Position numbers and translations under genes: made by a program | Notes under the pieces: model-generated | The model's input: only the letters and a program-made list of their open reading frames with translations | What the model was told of the DNA's origin: nothing | The model's database searches: none | Assembly (NCBI GenBank): GCA_037013685.1 | Contig: CM072894.1 | Location: 29,821,529 to 29,885,528 of the forward strand | Direction: 5' to 3' | Origin: Acridotheres tristis | Taxonomy: Eukaryota > Chordata > Aves > Passeriformes > Sturnidae | DNA length: 64,000 bases | In this document: positions 60,821 through 64,000 of the stretch, one piece after another | How the letters are laid out: each line of letters begins with the position of its first letter | Position numbering within the stretch: position 1 is the stretch's first letter

Positions 60821-63800
60821 CTGTTGAGAGATGGAAGACATTAACTTTCACCTTGCTACATTCTTCTTTGCCTAGCAGGATTGCCTGCACATGTCATTAC
60901 TGATTACAGCTTTTTAAACTTTAATATGCAACATAACATCTTTAAACCACAAACCTCTTATTTTGTCAGGCCTGAACTTCACTTACCCTTTTCCTCCCAT
61001 CTCTAAGCCTTTCAAAGTCATTAAAATAATCTATTTTTCTTTCATTTGCCCCCATGTCAACAAACAATAGAAGTCAGGATGCAATGCAGGCAAAGCTATT
61101 CTTTGGCTGCAGGTTGTGGAAGACTTCATCAGACACAGGTTAAAACCAACAAAACCTAAGAAGATCATCTGAGGGTGTTTCCTAGTGCAAAAGGTAAAAT
61201 TGCAACTCAGGCTACTGAAGATTAAAACTTCAACCTTCACAACTTGGATGTACTTTATGTGAATTTTTCTGTATTAGGTTTATTATGCTTGGCCTAGATA
61301 CACGTATTCTTAATTTTCAAATTTAAGACAAACTTCACAAAGAAAAGAGGTGACATTTCAGAGGTGATACTCATTGGGTACAAAACATCACAAAGGCAAA
61401 AAGGTTGGCCTTTTTATTTTAATCCATGTATTTCTGGACTGTGCCCTGAGCTCCACATCAACAGCAGCAATAACTAAGAAAAAGCAAATGCTCAAAGATA
61501 CCCTGAGACATGTTGGGAGTGGCAAGGCAGAACCAAGCCCCTTGGAACTGATCTGTTTCCAAACAGATCCACAAGGAAAGAATGAGGCAGCAGCTCTATG
61601 ACAAGCCTTACAAGTACTAAATGAAATCAGGATATTGTACTATGTGTTCTACATATGTTTATGATGAGGGCTCCCCGTTCAGGAAGATTCTCATATTCAG
61701 TTCTGTCTCCAGGAATGATTAAAATACATATTAGTGATTTATTGTCAGTGACTATTCCTTCTCTAGAGAGAGAGAAGCTGCAACTATTGAAATAGATATT
61801 CAAATATTAAGATCACAGAATCTAACAAGAAACAGCAATAAAAAGCACAGCCAAACGCTAATAAACATGGTTATTTTTCAAGGTTACAGCCATAATACAT
61901 AATTTATGAAGCTTGCAGAAAGTTATTGCCATGATCCATTAAAGTTACTTTATAATTCTTATTTTGTGGTTGGAAAAAGAGGAGAATTTCTAGAGTTGCA
62001 AAACTCCATGAAAGTAATGTCTAGATACATAAGACATGATTCAATCCCATTTTGAGATTAGTTTCTTTTAAATATTTCATAAGTTACTAAAAGCATTTGA
62101 AAACAATAACCCACACATCCAGCCCTCTACATTCAGACAGTAAATAATCTGTGATAGACAGTAACCTTTCAAACAGTAACTTCTCCCTGCATAAAGATTT
62201 AATTAGATGCCTCTGCCAACGTGCTTTGTGTCATTGACACGTGCTTTCCTGAAGTGCAGCCAAAGAAATGCAGTCTGAGAAAGACCAGCAGTTGTTGTAA
62301 GATTGAGAAATCAGTGTCAGTGATAAAATTAAAAGCCATTAAAATTTGCTTCTTTATCCCTGCAAGTCCACGTTGGCTCTGTTTTAACTTTCCTGCACAT
62401 GAAAGCTGCTTTCTGCCAATGGGCTGATGTCTCTACTGAGTGGCACACACAGAGAAGGATTGAGAATCCCCGTGCCAAATTCCAGGGTTATCCTTTTCCA
62501 TCACAGAAATGCTGTGACAATCTGGGTGCTGGTGATCTGCTCACTGCTTTAAATTCTGCAGGGCACCTGCTGTGCTGCTGTGGCTCTCACAAGGTGTGAC
62601 AAACATCTAATGTGACAAAGAACTTTATGTGCAACGGTTAATATACTTTTTATGCCTCTATGTTTGCTTTAGAAATAATGGACAATCAGATTAATGCAGT
62701 GTGTAAAACACATCATATAAACATATTTCCTGCCCTTTACTGCTCTGTATCAGCCCCATTACCACGCAGAATGTTGCTTACTGATGAATAATGGCTGGTA
62801 CATGGGATATCACATTTCCTTTTTCTCAGGAGCAGCTGCATGCTTAAAGCCAAATTTGTCATTGGTGATACCATTCAGATTTGTTTATTCATGCTGATGG
62901 CAGGCAAAATAGAAGTATTTTTTAGTCTTGGATCTGTGCAGTACCCAGGGCTCTGATTCTGCCTAAAAGGGACAGAATACTAAATTCTGGAACACAGACT
63001 TGACTTTAAACATTATTCTGCTAGAATTAAAAGATGCGTTTAAAAGTAGGCATGTATTTAATTACCTTACTGAATAGGAGTGGGCTTAATCTCTGCTTAA
63101 ATATTTTCCTGAATTAGGATCAAGTTTCCTGGGCTTTTTAGTAGCAAGAAATGTCAGAGTCTACAAGGTTAAGGAAACTTGATTGTATCTGTAAAATCCT
63201 TGGGAATGTTGCAAGTGAACTTTCAGATCCAGATCATTATTATTTCATATGTTCTAAAGGTACTTATTCATACTGTGAAAGATAGCAAAATAAGACTTGA
63301 TTGACTAAATGGTTTTGCTCCTGTGTGAATTTTTTGGGAGGTTACAATACCAATACACCTTTACCAGACTGTCATCCGAGTTACTGTTTTCTTTGGGAAA
63401 TAGAATTTGACATGTCTGTGATCCCTTTTATCTTCACTGACTCTTTCCTGATATATTTACTCTAGTGAATGAGTATCTTTGTTCTTGTTTCTTCAGGTTA
63501 AACTGTCATTAAGGTTCTTTTGTTCTTGTTCTGTCTGCAGTGCACTGTGAACATATTTCAGACTTAATAACGTTCATACCAGAACAGCATCATAAAGGCA
63601 GATAACAGAGCTGCCTGGCACAAATCTGCTATTTTGATGTTTTGGGTATCTTGGTAATCCCTCCTATGTCATATGGCTCTGCTAAAGCACCTGGATTAAT
63701 GCTCTGATGATTTAAATAGATGCCTTGGAGTGTTCCGTTCCAGGGCATAATTTCCTTTATTAGTTCATCTCAACTTTATACCAGTGACCTTCAAAGTCAC

Positions 63801-64000
63801 TCTGCAAATTTATCTTCTTTCAGATTCTTCTTTGGAAAAAGTAATGACCCTGGGAAATGGAAGCTGCTGAAAAATGTTACAAAGGGTAATAAAAGTGTCC
63901 TAACTTTCACACAAACTTTAAGTTTGGGTATTGCCTCCCTTTACTGTTCTGTAAGAGCAGATTCTGAATAGATATGTAAAGTTATTTGTTATTTTAAAAT
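60821..64000 (-). other. DPP10: DPP10 intron (partial, runs off the right edge)
   Basis: I looked here for the preceding DPP10 exon, expected to encode the propeller strand ending in an F-H-H-V-A-M-F-L-I-Q-like sequence, and did not find it. The stretch is AT-rich without a recognised repeat. Open frames here are short and lack conserved motifs. Confidence 0.8.

Noticed and set aside
1..64000. A CRISPR, defence, operon-like or otherwise new multi-gene system
   Set aside because: All recognisable features are those of a vertebrate locus with one multi-exon gene. No repeat-spacer arrays or compact gene clusters are present.

Overview
The window reads as vertebrate nuclear DNA, most likely from a bird and probably a songbird. 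The supporting signs are sparse repeats, a fragment of the avian CR1 LINE tail, an LTR whose sequence resembles passerine endogenous-retrovirus LTRs, a long (GGGAA)n array, and no Alu- or L1-like sequence. There is no bacterial, plasmid or phage content. The species call is inference.

The only protein-coding gene I can support is the 3' half of DPP10 (inactive dipeptidyl peptidase 10, an accessory subunit of Kv4 potassium channels). It lies on the minus strand, with 13 coding exons between 60820 and 36881. Every intron starts GT and ends AG, every junction phase is compatible, and the exons join into 1173 nt: 390 codons plus a TAA stop. They cover the last blade(s) of the beta-propeller and the whole alpha/beta-hydrolase domain. 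The catalytic-serine position is glycine (G-K-G-Y-G-G-Y), which distinguishes DPP10 from DPP4 (Ser) and DPP6 (Asp). The 5' half of the gene, including the cytoplasmic tail and membrane anchor, lies beyond the right edge.

Layout: 1-36880 is the region downstream of DPP10, with no supported gene. It holds a minus-strand CR1 tail (about 2564-2710), a minus-strand LTR (about 3045-3590), a perfect 232-bp (GGGAA)n array (5039-5270), two old CR1/L3-type LINE fossils (about 9985-10100 and 22080-22650, the latter with a recognisable reverse-transcriptase FADD box), and a possible solo LTR (about 32982-33334). From 36881 to 60820 is the DPP10 exon-intron body, with a MIR-like CORE-SINE fossil in one intron (about 43628-43740). 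From 60821 to 64000 is DPP10 intron.

Most short open frames are chance ORFs in AT-rich non-coding DNA or antisense shadows of DPP10 exons. I found no tRNA, rRNA, CRISPR array, operon or new multi-gene system. The items most worth checking are splice-site peculiarities in DPP10, the pure GGGAA array, a lone Cys substitution in DPP10, and the two LTR-like blocks.
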